Below the pieces are notes generated by a model. The model was given only the letters and a program-made list of their open reading frames with translations. It was not told where the DNA came from and did no database searches. A program made the translations under genes and the position numbers. From Flavobacterium sp. (GTDB taxonomy: Bacteria > Bacteroidota > Bacteroidia > Flavobacteriales > Flavobacteriaceae), in NCBI GenBank assembly GCA_012837155.1, contig CP051546.1, positions 2,855,699 through 2,919,698 on the forward strand: a DNA stretch of 64,000 bases, read 5' to 3'. Positions 50,119-60,876 of the stretch are shown one piece after another (positions within the stretch are counted from its first letter, which is position 1; the number at the start of each line of letters is the position of its first letter).

Positions 50119-50982
50119 ATGAGACAACTTAAAATCACCAAGCAGGTTACCAATCGTGAAACTGCATCGTTAGACAAGTATTTACAGGAAATTGGTAAGG
50201 TAGATTTAATTACTGCGGATGAAGAGGTAGAATTAGCACAAAAAATAAAAGCAGGTGATCAAGCGGCATTAGAAAAATTAACTAAAGCCAATTTGCGTTT
50301 CGTTGTTTCGGTGGCCAAACAATACCAAAACCAAGGCCTAACACTTCCCGATTTGATTAATGAAGGCAATCTAGGATTAATAAAAGCAGCGCAACGTTTT
50401 GATGAAACCCGTGGTTTTAAATTTATATCTTATGCCGTTTGGTGGATTCGTCAATCGATTTTGCAAGCCTTGGCAGAACAATCGCGTATCGTTCGTTTGC
50501 CTTTAAATAAAATTGGTTCTATCAATAAAATCAACAAAATGTACGCTTTGTTAGAACAATCTAACGAAAGACCGCCAACAGCTGAGGAAATTGCCAAAGA
50601 ATTAGACATGACCGTAAATGATGTAAGAGAAAGTATGAAAAACTCTGGTCGTCACTTATCAATGGATGCGCCACTTGTAGAAGGAGAAGATTCAAATTTA
50701 TACGACGTTTTGCGCTCAGGCGAATCGCCAAATCCAGACAGAAACTTAATTCAAGAATCATTACGCACTGAAATTGAGCGTTCATTAGAAACATTGACAC
50801 CAAGAGAAGCCGATGTGGTTCGTTTGTATTTTGGTCTTGGAGACCAACATCCAATGACGTTAGAAGAAATTGGAGAAACTTTTGACCTGACTCGCGAACG
50901 TGTGCGTCAGATTAAAGAAAAAGCCATTCGCAGATTAAAACACACCTCAAGAAGTAAAATATTAAAAACCTATCTAGGGTAA
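50119..50982 (+). CDS. rpoD: Primary RNA polymerase sigma factor RpoD/SigA
   Basis: 287 residues, intact. The short form typical of Bacteroidota: region 1.2 ([20 protein letters not shown]), region 2 ([37 protein letters not shown]), region 3 and region 4.2 ([20 protein letters not shown]). No region 1.1. Recognises the TTTG/TAnnTTTG promoters noted elsewhere here. Confidence 0.96.
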   Translation: MRQLKITKQVTNRETASLDKYLQEIGKVDLITADEEVELAQKIKAGDQAALEKLTKANLRFVVSVAKQYQNQGLTLPDLINEGNLGLIKAAQRFDETRGFKFISYAVWWIRQSILQALAEQSRIVRLPLNKIGSINKINKMYALLEQSNERPPTAEEIAKELDMTVNDVRESMKNSGRHLSMDAPLVEGEDSNLYDVLRSGESPNPDRNLIQESLRTEIERSLETLTPREADVVRLYFGLGDQHPMTLEEIGETFDLTRERVRQIKEKAIRRLKHTSRSKILKTYLG

Positions 50983-51085
50983 AACAGTCGAATATCATAA
51001 CATCAAACGATATTATGACTTTTAACTTTCGACTAATAAAAGTAACGACAGCCTGATTAACTGTTCGTTTTTTGATTGATGATTG

Positions 51086-51119
51086 AAACTCCGGCTGATT
51101 ACCGGAGTTTTGTTTTTTT
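51086..51119 (+). terminator. First terminator after rpoD
   Basis: Stem aaactccgg/ccggagttt around ctgatta, followed by a T-rich run tgttttttt. Confidence 0.85.
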
Positions 51120-51125
51120 CTCTTG

Positions 51126-51180
51126 AAACAAAACTCCAGTCTGTTCGCACAATGTGCTCGGGTATCCGGAGTTTTGTTTT
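51126..51180 (+). terminator. Second, terminator-like hairpin after rpoD
   Basis: Twelve-bp arms aaacaaaactcc/ggagttttgttt around a 30-nt loop. Its right arm ccggagttttgtttt repeats that of the first terminator, so the two arose by duplication. The 312-bp gap to rpe holds no gene. Confidence 0.7.
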
Positions 51181-51242
51181 CCTTACCCTTTCTCGATAAA
51201 AAGAATTTTAAAAATCTTTTAGATGATTCTTTGCAAAAAACG

Positions 51243-51274
51243 TTGCCACCTTTACCCTTAAAATCTTATTTTTG
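51243..51274 (+). promoter_or_regulatory. Promoter of rpe
   Basis: TTG (51243-51245), 21-bp spacer, TATTTTTG (51267-51274), 21 bp before the ATG at 51296. Confidence 0.7.
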
Positions 51275-51295
51275 CACAAACAATACAACCACAAA

Positions 51296-51957
51296 ATGAA
51301 AAATACAATTATTGCCCCTTCAGTACTTGCCGCTGATTTTGCTAATCTGCAACGAGACATCGAAATGATAAACCGTTCTGAAGCCGACTGGTTTCATATC
51401 GATATTATGGATGGTGTTTTTGTTCCCAATATTTCTTTTGGAATGCCCGTCCTAGCAGCCATTACAAAACACGCCAAGAAAACAATCGACGTGCATCTAA
51501 TGATTGTAGACCCTGATCGATACATCAAAACTTTTGCCGATTTAGGAGCAACTATCTTATCTGTACATTATGAAGCCTGTCCGCATCTTCACAGAACCTT
51601 ACAAGCCATCAAAGCCGAAGGAATGCAAGCAGGTGTTGCCATAAATCCACATACAAATATAGACTTATTAGAAGAGGTAATTAACGACATCGATATGGTT
51701 TGTATTATGAGCGTAAATCCAGGTTTTGGAGGGCAATCCTTTATTGAAAATACCTATTCAAAAGTTAAAAATTGAAAGCTTTAATTGCTCGTAAAGGAGC
51801 AACTACTCTTATAGAAATTGATGGCGGTGTAACCAATAAAAATGCAGCTCAATTAGTAGAAGCGGGTGCCGATGTCCTCGTCGCTGGAAGCTTTGTTTTT
51901 AAAGCTAAAAACCCAATAGAAACCATTGCTGATTTGAAGAAGTTGACTGCTTTTTAA
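51296..51957 (+). CDS. rpe: Ribulose-phosphate 3-epimerase (frameshifted)
   Basis: About 220 residues. Start at ATG 51296 (MKNTIIAPSVLAADFANLQ); the in-frame TTG at 51272 lies in the promoter. Catalytic motifs FHIDIMDGVFVPN, TIDVHLMIVDP, IMSVNPGFGGQSF and EIDGGVTNKNA. Frame breaks near 51772; one more A gives YSKVKKLKALIARKG. Interconverts ribulose-5-P and xylulose-5-P in the pentose phosphate pathway. Usually essential, so the shift is probably an artefact. Confidence 0.94.
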
Positions 51958-51990
51958 GTAGCAAGTTTACAGATGGTATAGATTAATTCT

Positions 51991-52548
51991 ATGAATCGAT
52001 TTACTTTATTTTTCGTATTATTCAATTCCGCATTTGTTTATTCTCAAAACGAAGATAAAATTCATTTTATTGAATATGTAAATATGTCTTCATTTTCTAT
52101 TTCTAATAATTACGAAAATTATTATGCTATTCATATAGAAAGAGAAAATGGAGCTAGTGCTGGCTTTGATGTGAATACTATACATGGAATAAAGTTTTTT
52201 GAGAGAGTTTCAATTGCAGCAGGAATCAGCGTAGATTGGAACATAAATAAAACGTTCTTGTCGACTCCTTATATTTTAGATTTTCGTATTTACTCAAGCA
52301 GGAGCAATGAAAACGGTATGTTTGCTTATATTCAAACAGGTAAAAACATCAAATGGACTAATTCAATGGATGGAAACGGAGCAACTGCAAAATTAGGAAT
52401 AGGAGTGATTATTAATATTGATGACAATAGATGCTTTTACCTTGATTTATTTAAAAAATCAAAGGAACAAGTAACGGATGAATTCCAGAATAAGGGCTAT
52501 TATAAACTTAATGGTTATGGAATGTCCATAGGTTTAACTTTTAATTAA
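51991..52548 (+). CDS. Secreted hypothetical protein, likely small beta-barrel
   Basis: 185 residues. Signal peptide MNRFTLFFVLFNSAFVYSQ, then alternating beta strands (RVSIAAGISVDWNINK, YGMSIGLTFN at the end) that suggest an outer-membrane barrel. No family recognised. Eight bp upstream of a similar-sized secreted gene. Confidence 0.65.
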   Translation: MNRFTLFFVLFNSAFVYSQNEDKIHFIEYVNMSSFSISNNYENYYAIHIERENGASAGFDVNTIHGIKFFERVSIAAGISVDWNINKTFLSTPYILDFRIYSSRSNENGMFAYIQTGKNIKWTNSMDGNGATAKLGIGVIINIDDNRCFYLDLFKKSKEQVTDEFQNKGYYKLNGYGMSIGLTFN

Positions 52549-52555
52549 AAATAAA

Positions 52556-53101
52556 ATGAAAAATACAATTTATACACTCTTGACTATTATTATCAGTCAA
52601 TTTGCAAATGCACAAGTTGTTGGAGTAGAAAAATCAATCAACACCATTCAAGCAGGTGTTTTGGGGACCTGGGTAAACAATGAATACCGCTTAACGAATG
52701 AAATAAGTCTAAAAAGTGAATTCGGAATGATTCTTGGACTTAGGGGATGCAGCGATTGCAAAACAGAATATCTATTTGCTCCAACATTATCGGCAGAACC
52801 TAGATGGTATTACAACATGAATAAGAGAAGTTCTAAAGGAAGAATCATCAAAAATAATAGTGCCAATTTCGTTACACTAGGCTTTACCTATATCCCTGAT
52901 TGGTTTGTTATTTCTAATAAGTCAAATACACAGGTTGAAAATCAGATAACTATTATTCCAAAATGGGGAATAAAACGAACCATTTCAAACAGTAATTTTA
53001 ATTACGAATTGGGAATTGGAATAGGAAAAAGATATTATTTTGATTCCAGACAATGGGATACTGCTGCCGATTTACTCATTAGAATTGGTTATACTTTTTA
53101 A
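52556..53101 (+). CDS. Secreted hypothetical protein, likely outer-membrane beta-barrel
   Basis: 181 residues. Signal peptide MKNTIYTLLTIIISQFANAQ; beta-strand pattern (RLTNEISLKSEFGMILGL, LIRIGYTF ending in Phe, the usual barrel C-terminus). A cysteine pair in GCSDCKTEYL. Probably co-transcribed with the preceding gene. Function unknown. Confidence 0.65.
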   Translation: MKNTIYTLLTIIISQFANAQVVGVEKSINTIQAGVLGTWVNNEYRLTNEISLKSEFGMILGLRGCSDCKTEYLFAPTLSAEPRWYYNMNKRSSKGRIIKNNSANFVTLGFTYIPDWFVISNKSNTQVENQITIIPKWGIKRTISNSNFNYELGIGIGKRYYFDSRQWDTAADLLIRIGYTF

Positions 53102-53224
53102 CCTAATAAACAATATCTCTCTAAAGCATTATCTAAACTCGCAGAATTTTTAAGCAAAATAAACTCTGACAGTGTTACAATTTTTCTTTTTACAGGATTA
53201 TATGAATATAATGCCCCAAAACGA

Positions 53225-53258
53225 AAAAATCCAAAGACAAAATCTTTGGATTTTTTTT
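53225..53258. terminator. Bidirectional terminator between secreted genes and tRNA-Arg
   Basis: Stem aaaatccaaaga/tctttggatttt with a 5-nt loop, A run on the left and T8 on the right; serves both strands. Confidence 0.8.
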
Positions 53259-53259
53259 G

Positions 53260-53333
53260 TGACCTCGGAGGGGTTCGAACCCCCAACCCTCAGAGCCGAA
53301 ATCTGATATTCTATCCAGTTGAACTACGAGGCC
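53260..53333 (-). tRNA. tRNA-Arg (TCG)
   Basis: Minus-strand cloverleaf: acceptor ggcctcg/cgaggtc plus A73, anticodon stem tcaga/tctga with loop ttTCGgc, T arm gggggttcgaaccccc. No encoded CCA. Confidence 0.9.
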
Positions 53334-53410
53334 AATATGATTTAGGATTAAAAATTAACGATTTTAGATTTGTGATTTAAAAACATCAACATCCAAAGAT
53401 CCCAAATAAT

Positions 53411-53860
53411 TTATACTAAAAGTTTTTTAACGATTGCCGAAATAGTTTTCCCTTCGGCGGTTCCGCCCAATTGTGCCGAAGCTAATCCCATTACTTTTCC
53501 CATCGACGCGATGCCTGACGCACCTGTTTCGGCAATAATTTTTGCAATAACAGCCTCAACTTCTGCTTCGCTCAATTGTGCTGGTAAAAATTTCTCGATT
53601 ACTGCAATTTGGGCTAATTCTGGCTCGGCTAAATCTAAACGGTTTTGCTCTGTAAAAATTCTAGCACTATCCTTACGGGTTTTTACCAATTTTTGAAGCA
53701 ATTTAATTTCGTCTGCCGCTGCGATTTCTTCTTTTGACCCTGTGGCTGTTTGTGCTAAAAGAATTTCAGATTTAATAGCTCTTAAAGCTTCTAGTGCCAC
53801 AGTATCTTTGGCTCTCATGGCGGTTTTTATTTCCTCCATAATTTGTGTTGACAAACTCAT
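53411..53860 (-). CDS. GatB/YqeY domain protein
   Basis: 149 residues, intact. MEEIKTAMRAKDTVALEALRAI and EKFLPAQLSEAEVEAVIAKI, GASGIASMGKVMGL are typical of YqeY. Related to the GatB tail domain that contacts tRNA; cellular role unclear. Directly downstream of ftsZ in many Flavobacteria. Confidence 0.92.
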   Translation of the reverse strand: MSLSTQIMEEIKTAMRAKDTVALEALRAIKSEILLAQTATGSKEEIAAADEIKLLQKLVKTRKDSARIFTEQNRLDLAEPELAQIAVIEKFLPAQLSEAEVEAVIAKIIAETGASGIASMGKVMGLASAQLGGTAEGKTISAIVKKLLV

Positions 53861-54105
53861 TCTATTTTAGATTTAAATTTGGTAATTACTACAAACGGAT
53901 TTTTTTTGCCCCAGATGGAAGTGAAAAGCCTTTTTAGAGAAAATGTCCTTTTTCCTGAATACAAAAAGCGACCAAAGGAAGCTCTTTTGTGTTCTTTGGA
54001 AAAAAGCATTTTCGAAAAAAAGCTTGAAACGAACATCTGGATTAAGGCTCGACAAATCTAGAGAAATTTAATGGGATTAGCAATAGTCCGAGCGACTTCT
54101 TAAGA
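53861..54105. other. Spacer between yqeY and the ftsZ terminator, no gene
   Basis: Short frames on both strands (about 60 codons) show no signal, family or codon support. I consider them chance frames. Confidence 0.55.
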
Positions 54106-54145
54106 CAAAAAAAACAGCCCGAAAATTGAATACATTTTCGGGCTG
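54106..54145 (-). terminator. Terminator of ftsZ
   Basis: Twelve-bp stem cagcccgaaaat/attttcgggctg (54115-54126 / 54134-54145). On the minus strand it is followed by a T run. Confidence 0.85.
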
Positions 54146-54167
54146 GACAACTTTCTTATTAAATTAG

Positions 54168-56105
54168 TTAATCAACATTGGTCGTGCAAATATGAATTGT
54201 TCGAGAACGCAATTGAAGATCGTCATTGCTGTCAATTCCTACTGAAATTCTGGAATTTGTGTTGTTTGCCTGCTTATTTGAAAGATCGATTCCTAATCTT
54301 TTATAGGCTGGCTCTTTTTCTAATTCATCAATTTTTGAAATATTATTGTGAAATTTATAATTGAATTCCTTTAATTTTTTTCTTCTTTCATCGGCTCTAA
54401 ATCGCAAGGTTTCTTCGATAGTCATTTCCATTGGAGAAATATTTTCGAAAGTCGACGTTTTATTTTCAAAAGTCTCTACCCGTTTCATGGTAATATTCAT
54501 CTCTTCTGGAATCACTTCTTCAACCACGGCTGATGGTTTTGCCTCTGAAAGTACATTTTCTAATTCGGTAAATTCTTCGAGTGAATATCTGATGACTCCC
54601 TTGTCGGTTAATTCGGTTACTGGAACAAATTGAACGGGCTCATTAACTTTAATATTCCGAGTTTCATTTGTTAAATCAAATAAAATGGTGTTCTCCTCTA
54701 TTTCAGCTACTGGTTCAGGAGTCGCGGCTGGCGGACTAAAAAGCGGTAAATCAAACGAAAAAGCAGTTTGTTCTTCTCTTTCGATACTTTTTGACTCTGC
54801 AACATGAGTAGCTTTTGGCGTCTCAACCATAAAGTCGATGTCATTTATAGGTGAAACTATTTCGAAAGTCACGTCTAAATTTTTAATAAATTCCGACATA
54901 ACCATTAATTCTTCTTTGTTTATTGAAACAACTTCTGGCGTCGCAACAGTATCTTCTAATAATTCAAAAACAATTTTTTCAGTTGAATTTGAGGCTGGCA
55001 TTTCAGTATCCCAATTGAACGTAGGAACTGTTTTCTTGGTCAAATCATGCACACTTTTTTGTTCATCACCAAGTATGTGAATAATTTTATTGGGTGGTGC
55101 GTTTACAATTTCATTTTGTTGCTCAACATCAAATCCTGTGGCAATTATCGTAACCGAAATTGCGCTACCAAGGGTTTCATCTTCACCAACTCCCATAATA
55201 ATATTGGCATTATAACCCGCTTCTGTTTGGATAAAATCGTTGATTTCGCCAATTTCATCAATAGTAATTTCATCAGAGCCAGAAACGATGAGCAACAATA
55301 CGTTTTTGGCACCTGTGATTTTATTATCATTTAATAAAGGAGAATCTAAGGCCGAGATAATGGCTTCCTTAGCTCGATTTTCGCCCGAAGCAACGGCAGA
55401 TCCCATAATGGCAGTTCCGCTATTAGCCAAAACTGTTTTTAGCATCTTTTAAATCGATATTTTGCGTATAGTGATGCGTAATTACTTCGGCAATCCCTCT
55501 TGAGGCTGTTGCCAAAACTTCGTCTGCTTTTGAAAATCCAGCTTTAAAACCAAGATTTCCATACACTTCTCTTAATTTATTATTATTGATAACAATTAAC
55601 GAATCGACTTGTTTGCGTAATTTATCGATACCTATAAGTGCTTGTTCTTGGCGTACTTTCCCTTCGAATAAGAACGGTAAGGTTACGATCCCAACGGTTA
55701 AAATATCTTTTCTTTTGCAAGTTGGGCGATTACTGGCGCGGCACCAGTTCCGGTTCCACCACCCATTCCTGCGGTAATAAAAACCATTTTGGTATTGCTG
55801 TCGAGCATTTTCTCAATATCGGCAATACTTTCAATAGCCGATTGTTGCCCTACATCTGGGTTTGCTCCAGCTCCGAGTCCTTCGGTCAGGTTTACTCCTA
55901 ACTGAATTTTGTTGGGTACAGAACTGTTATCCAAGGCTTGCGAATCGGTGTTACAAACGATAAAATCTACGCCTTTGATACCTTGTTTAAACATGTGGTT
56001 TATGGCATTGCTTCCGCCTCCACCTACTCCAATAACTTTAATTACATTTGATTGGTTTTTTGGTAAATCAAATGAAATGCTTCCAAATTCTGAGTTGCTC
56101 ATCAT
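54168..56105 (-). CDS. ftsZ: Cell division GTPase FtsZ (two frameshifts)
   Basis: About 645 residues. [18 protein letters not shown] and the tubulin signature [12 protein letters not shown]; then SGDE-type loop ([13 protein letters not shown]). Residues beyond about 330 form a long, mostly disordered Flavobacterium-type tail rich in Glu/Thr, ending [11 protein letters not shown]. Shift near 55697: one more A gives AKEKDILTVG. Shift near 55449: one A too many; [13 protein letters not shown] is restored. FtsZ is essential, so both are taken as artefacts. Polymerises into the division ring. Confidence 0.96.
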
Positions 56106-56155
56106 CTTATTGGGTTTTTATATATTTATTATTTTTTATTCTTTTTTAATTTTCC

Positions 56156-57530
56156 TTATTCAGCGTTGTCTAAGAAATCTTTAATCTTATCTACATAGCG
56201 ATCAAAAAAGGATCTTCTTATTTTTGTTTCTGTAGATTCTTCTTTCTTCAAACTGTTTTGATTTTCTACTTCATTTTCTGGTTCCTCAACTTCTTGTTTT
56301 TGAACAACTGGTTCTCTGTAAATTGTTGCTTTTGGCAACTCAACCGCTTCCATTCTAACAGCACTTTGTGTGTTATTCTCGATGCTATTCATTACCAATC
56401 CGACTGCCGTAGCATATAAAGGACTGGAGATTTCTTCCTCTGAATTTCCCGCTAAATGCTCGTTTGGATACCCAATTCTAGTATCCATCCCAGTAATGTA
56501 TTCTACTAATTGTTTAATGTGTTTCAATTGTGCTCCACCACCAGTAAGTACAATTCCTGCAATCAATTTTTTACGAGGATCTTCGTGTCCGTAATCCTTT
56601 ATTTCTGTAAAAACCTGTTCAATAATTTCGACAACGCGGGCATGAATTATTTTAGACAAATTCTTCAGCGAAATTTCTTCGGTTCTCTTCCTCTTAAACC
56701 TGGAATCGAAACAATTTCGTTGTCTTTGTTTTCTCCTGGCCAAGCGGATCCAAATTTAACTTTCAATAATTCGGCTTGCTTTTCAATAATAGAACACCCT
56801 TCTTTTATATCATCGGTAATCACATTACCTCCAAAAGGAATCACTGCGGTATGACGAATAATTCCATCTTTAAAAATAGCCAAATCTGTTGTTCCTCCAC
56901 CAATATCGATCAATGCAACTCCGGCTTCTTTTTCTTCCTGACTTAAAACTGCATCGGCTGAAGCTAATGGTTCTAAAGTCAATCCAGACAATTCTATTCC
57001 TGAACTTTGGATGCATCTTCCTACATTTCGTATAGAAGAAGCTTGACCAACTACAACATGAAAACTAGATTCTAGTCGTCCGCCATACATTCCTATGGGT
57101 TCTTTTATTTCAGATTGTCCATCAATTTTAAATTCCTGTGGCAACACATGAATGATTTCTTCACCAGGCAACATTGCCAATTTGTTTACTTGATCAATTA
57201 AAAGTTGAATGTCATTTCCGCTATCACTTCTTCCGCACTACTTCTAATAATATAATCACTATGCTGAATACTGCGAATATGCTGCCCTGCGATTCCTACA
57301 ACAACATCTTTTATTTTATAGCCCGACTTGTTTTCGGCTTCAAGAACAGCTTGTTGTATGGATTGAATAGTTTGAGTAATGTTATTTACCACACCTCTTG
57401 CCACACCTAGACTTTTGGATTTTCCAACACCCAAAATTTCTAATTTTCCATATTCATTCTTTTTGCCTATCATGGCAACAATTTTGGTCGTCCCAATATC
57501 TAGACCTACTGCAATATTCTCTTTTTCCAT
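56156..57530 (-). CDS. ftsA: Cell division protein FtsA (two frameshifts)
   Basis: About 458 residues. Actin-fold ATPase: VGLDIGTTKIVAMIG, phosphate-2 motif ALIDIGGGTTDLAIF, adenosine motif GIVLTGGGAQLKHI. C-terminal amphipathic membrane-targeting helix RYVDKIKDFLDN. Shifts near 57203 (one more A: AENDIQLLIDQVN) and near 56690 (one more A: REPKEISLKNLSK). Tethers FtsZ to the membrane. Confidence 0.95.
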
Positions 57531-57536
57531 TATCTC

Positions 57537-58260
57537 TTATTTAGAACACACGACTTGTTGCACAAACCTTAGATCAATTGTTTTGTATTTATATAGCGAA
57601 CTATCTAAAACTGCTTTTTGAAAAAAAGCCTTATAATTATTAAATTTAGCTTTCATTCTTATCGTTCCACCAAAATCAATTTGATAATTAAAATTTCTAT
57701 TGAGCATTCTTAAGCTTCCGTTTGGCATAATTTGAACACCAATGATATTTTTTTTCAAAAATTCATCATCATGAATTATGCGAAATAATTCGGCTAAATC
57801 CTCCCTATTTTTTTTATTAATTTCCCCCGAAACAAGTGGAACTCTAGCTGTAAAATTGGCTGACAACGGCATTGTATTTCCTTTGTAATCAATATAAAAA
57901 GAATCGTCTCCGTTGAAAACTCTAGCTACAGGAGTTTTTTGCTTTACGATTGCTTTCAGCACTCCATCGACACTCACGAACACTTCTGATTTTTCAATCA
58001 TATCGTGCGAGTTTAAGACCTTTTCCAGCTTATTCAAATCTAATTTATCTTTACCAATACTTTGTGCGTCCCTATTATTTTCTATTAACAATTTATTAAC
58101 CGTTTCCTGATTCACAAATGGAGCGTTATCTCCTACAAAAATAACAATCGCTTTTCTGAGTTTTCTGCTTTTCATTCCGTTTTGAAGTGAATGAAAAAAG
58201 GAAAACCACCAATGCAAACATCAGCACTAATCGAATAGTTGTCCAATTAAATACTTTCAT
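57537..58260 (-). CDS. ftsQ: Cell division protein FtsQ (frameshifted)
   Basis: About 240 residues. Start at 58260 gives a cytoplasmic stub and membrane helix (KVFNWTTIRLVLMFALVVFL). The frame breaks near 58171 (one A too many), then KLRKAIVIFVGDNAPFVNQE, the POTRA-type start VNKLLIENN and the beta domain. Overlaps murC by 14 bp. Divergent from E. coli FtsQ, as usual in Bacteroidota. Confidence 0.88.
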
Positions 58261-59596
58261 TTAACGCATTTTTAATTAACGGAACCATTTCTCCAATATC
58301 ACCTGCTCCGATAGTCACAATAACTCTCGCATCACTTTCTAAAATCGAAGCAATTAATTCCTGTTTTGAAACTAATTTCTTATGATTGTTATGTATCTTT
58401 TCTAATAACCAAGTTGAAGTAATTCCCTGCATTGGCAACTCGCGGGCAGGATAAATATCCAACAAAATGACTTCGTCAAAAGCAGCAAGACTTTTGGCAA
58501 AATCATCGGCAAAATCCCTTGTTCTACTAAACAAATGAGGTTGAAAAACGGCCAATACTTTTTTGTCTGGGTACAATTCCCGAACCGCCTGATGAACCGC
58601 ATTTATCTCTGTTGGATGATGAGCATAATCATCGACATAAACTAGATTATCGGTTTTAATCTGGTACGAAAATCTTCTTTTAATTCCTTTAAATGAACGT
58701 AAGGCACTAGCAATGTCTTCGTTTGGGATGCCGAAAGTTTTTGCCATTGCCAATGCCATAAGTGCGTTCATTAAATTATGTTTTCCTGGCAAACCAAATG
58801 CTATATTCTGAATGATTTCCGAAGGCGTTTGTACATCAAAAACGTATTGACTATTCATAATTCTGATATTACATGCAGAAAAAATGGCTTCTTCGTTTAC
58901 CGCACAAGTAACCCCTTTAATAGGCAACTGTTTGGTAATAAAAAGTTTGCTTTTGTCCTCTACTTTATCCGCAAATTCTACAAACGACTCTTCAATAGAA
59001 GATTGATCGCCATAAATGTCTAAATGATCAGCATCCATCGATGTTACGCAGGCAATATTAGGATGCAAATGCAAAAAAGAACGATCAAATTCATCTGCTT
59101 CTACAACAGTAATTGTTTTTCCATTTCCAATCAAATTCGAATTATAGTTTTCGACTATTCCGCCTACAAAAGCTGTAACATCAACGCCGCTTTGAAACAA
59201 AATATGACCCAGTATTCCGGAGGTCGTTGTTTTTCCGTGGGTTCCCGCAACTGCAAAACAAAAAGTATCCTTTGTAATTATACCTAAAACTTCGGCTCGT
59301 TTCTTTATTTCGAAATCGCGTTCTACAAAATAATTCCACTCCGAATGTTGCATTGGAATTGCAGGAGTGATAATTACCAAAGTATTTTCGATGTAATAAT
59401 CGGTTGGAATTAAATCAATACTATCCTCAAAATGAATAGCTATTCCATGCTGTTGCAATTCTCTTGTTAGTTGGGTTTCGGTTTTGTCGTAACCCGAAAC
59501 ATGCTTACCAATGGCTTTGAAATACCGCGCCAAAGCACTCATCCCAATTCCTCCGATTCCTATAAAATAGACGTTATGTATTTGATTTAGATTCAT
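58247..59596 (-). CDS. murC: UDP-N-acetylmuramate--L-alanine ligase
   Basis: About 449 residues. Start at 59596 (MNLNQIHNVYFIGIGGIGMS); an upstream in-frame ATG at 59626 is less likely. ATP-binding AGTHGKTTTSGILGH, VVEADEFDRSFLHL, and YVDDYAHHPTEI. Adds L-Ala to UDP-MurNAc in the cytoplasm. Intact. Confidence 0.96.
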   Translation of the reverse strand: MNLNQIHNVYFIGIGGIGMSALARYFKAIGKHVSGYDKTETQLTRELQQHGIAIHFEDSIDLIPTDYYIENTLVIITPAIPMQHSEWNYFVERDFEIKKRAEVLGIITKDTFCFAVAGTHGKTTTSGILGHILFQSGVDVTAFVGGIVENYNSNLIGNGKTITVVEADEFDRSFLHLHPNIACVTSMDADHLDIYGDQSSIEESFVEFADKVEDKSKLFITKQLPIKGVTCAVNEEAIFSACNIRIMNSQYVFDVQTPSEIIQNIAFGLPGKHNLMNALMALAMAKTFGIPNEDIASALRSFKGIKRRFSYQIKTDNLVYVDDYAHHPTEINAVHQAVRELYPDKKVLAVFQPHLFSRTRDFADDFAKSLAAFDEVILLDIYPARELPMQGITSTWLLEKIHNNHKKLVSKQELIASILESDARVIVTIGAGDIGEMVPLIKNALNESI

Positions 59597-59683
59597 TTTA
59601 AATTTCAATTTCAATAGCAATTTCAAAATTCAAAAATTTAGAATTGTCATCACTATTGCATTAATTATATCTTTTGTTTTCAC

Positions 59684-59707
59684 ATTGACATTGACATTGA
59701 CATTGCC
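59684..59707. repeat. Short hexamer repeat (ATTGAC)3-4 between murG and murC
   Basis: Three perfect ATTGAC copies and one ATTGCC, with another attgac shortly after. Only 16 bp from the murG stop codon. Confidence 0.7.
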
Positions 59708-59723
59708 ATTTTAATTGACATTG

Positions 59724-60863
59724 TTATTTTATCAGTTTCACAATTTCGTCCACTATTTGTTTTGTTGCGTTTGGCAAAGCCAATTCCTTTATATTTTTAC
59801 TCAACTGATCTTGTTTTCCTTTATCATTTAGCAAAGCTTCAAAAACAAGGCTAAATTCTAATTCAAGTTCGCTTTCCTTAATCATAATCGCTCCTTTTTT
59901 GTCGACTATGGATTTTGCGTTTTTGGTTTGGTGATCTTCGGCAACATTTGGCGATGGAATAAAAATCACTGGTTTTCCCACAATACACAATTCTGATACA
60001 GAGGATGCTCCAGCCCGTGAAATCACAATATCAGCCGCCGCATAAACCAAATCCATTCGGTCAATAAATGCCAAAACCTGAACATTCTCAGAATTATATT
60101 TTTCATACTCTTCAAAATACAATTTTCCGCATTGCCAAATAACCTGTACCTTTTGAGAAACTATTTTCTCTAATTCCTTTTCGATTAATTGATTTACTTT
60201 TCTTGCACCAAGGCTTCCGCCAAGAACGAGAAGGGTTTTCTTATTCGGATCTAAATTAAAATACGCAATTGCTTCTTCTCTTTTGCTTTCAATGTCGATT
60301 AAGTCCTGACGAACAGGATTTCCTGTCAAAATCATTTTCTCTTTTGGAAAAAATCGCTCTAAATTTTCATAAGCAACACAAATTTTATCAGCCTTTTTAC
60401 TCAACAACTTATTCGTAATTCCCGGAAACGAATTTTGTTCCTGAATTACCGTTGGAATATGCATCATATTTGCCATTTGCAATAATGGTCCCGAAGCAAA
60501 ACCTCCCGTTCCTATGACCACATTAGGCTTAAACTGCTTAATTATTTTTCGGGATTTCCACAAACTAGCAATTAATTTAAATGGAAACATGGCGTTTTGC
60601 AATGTTACTTTTCGCTGTAAACCCGCAATCCAAAGCCCTTTAATTTTGTAACCCGCTTGAGGCACTTTTTGCATCTCCATTTTATCACTAGCACCCACAA
60701 AAAGAAATTCAGCATCAGGAAAACGAGACTTTAATTCATTAGCAATCGCAACCGCAGGATAAATATGTCCTCCGGTTCCGCCGCCACTTAATATGAAAGC
60801 CCGTCCCCGACCCTTCTCAAAGGGAAGAGAGTTTGGCATATTTATTTGATTTTCTTGACCCAT
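59724..60863 (-). CDS. murG: UDP-GlcNAc:lipid I GlcNAc transferase MurG
   Basis: About 379 residues. GT-B fold: [48 protein letters not shown] and [19 protein letters not shown]. Makes lipid II at the inner membrane. The N-terminus is extended by about 20 residues ([12 protein letters not shown]) that look like translated intergenic repeat; family members start within a few residues of FILSGGG. Start could be 60863 or 60839. Confidence 0.95.
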   Translation of the reverse strand: MGQENQINMPNSLPFEKGRGRAFILSGGGTGGHIYPAVAIANELKSRFPDAEFLFVGASDKMEMQKVPQAGYKIKGLWIAGLQRKVTLQNAMFPFKLIASLWKSRKIIKQFKPNVVIGTGGFASGPLLQMANMMHIPTVIQEQNSFPGITNKLLSKKADKICVAYENLERFFPKEKMILTGNPVRQDLIDIESKREEAIAYFNLDPNKKTLLVLGGSLGARKVNQLIEKELEKIVSQKVQVIWQCGKLYFEEYEKYNSENVQVLAFIDRMDLVYAAADIVISRAGASSVSELCIVGKPVIFIPSPNVAEDHQTKNAKSIVDKKGAIMIKESELELEFSLVFEALLNDKGKQDQLSKNIKELALPNATKQIVDEIVKLIK

Positions 60864-60876
60864 TTCTTTTCTTTAT

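Noticed and set aside
53873-54061. Short frames on both strands upstream of yqeY
   Set aside because: About 60 codons each, no start context, signal or family; they overlap each other and look like chance.
53869-54167. Replication origin near the division cluster
   Set aside because: No DnaA-box cluster or dnaA gene was found; the AT content is no higher than elsewhere.
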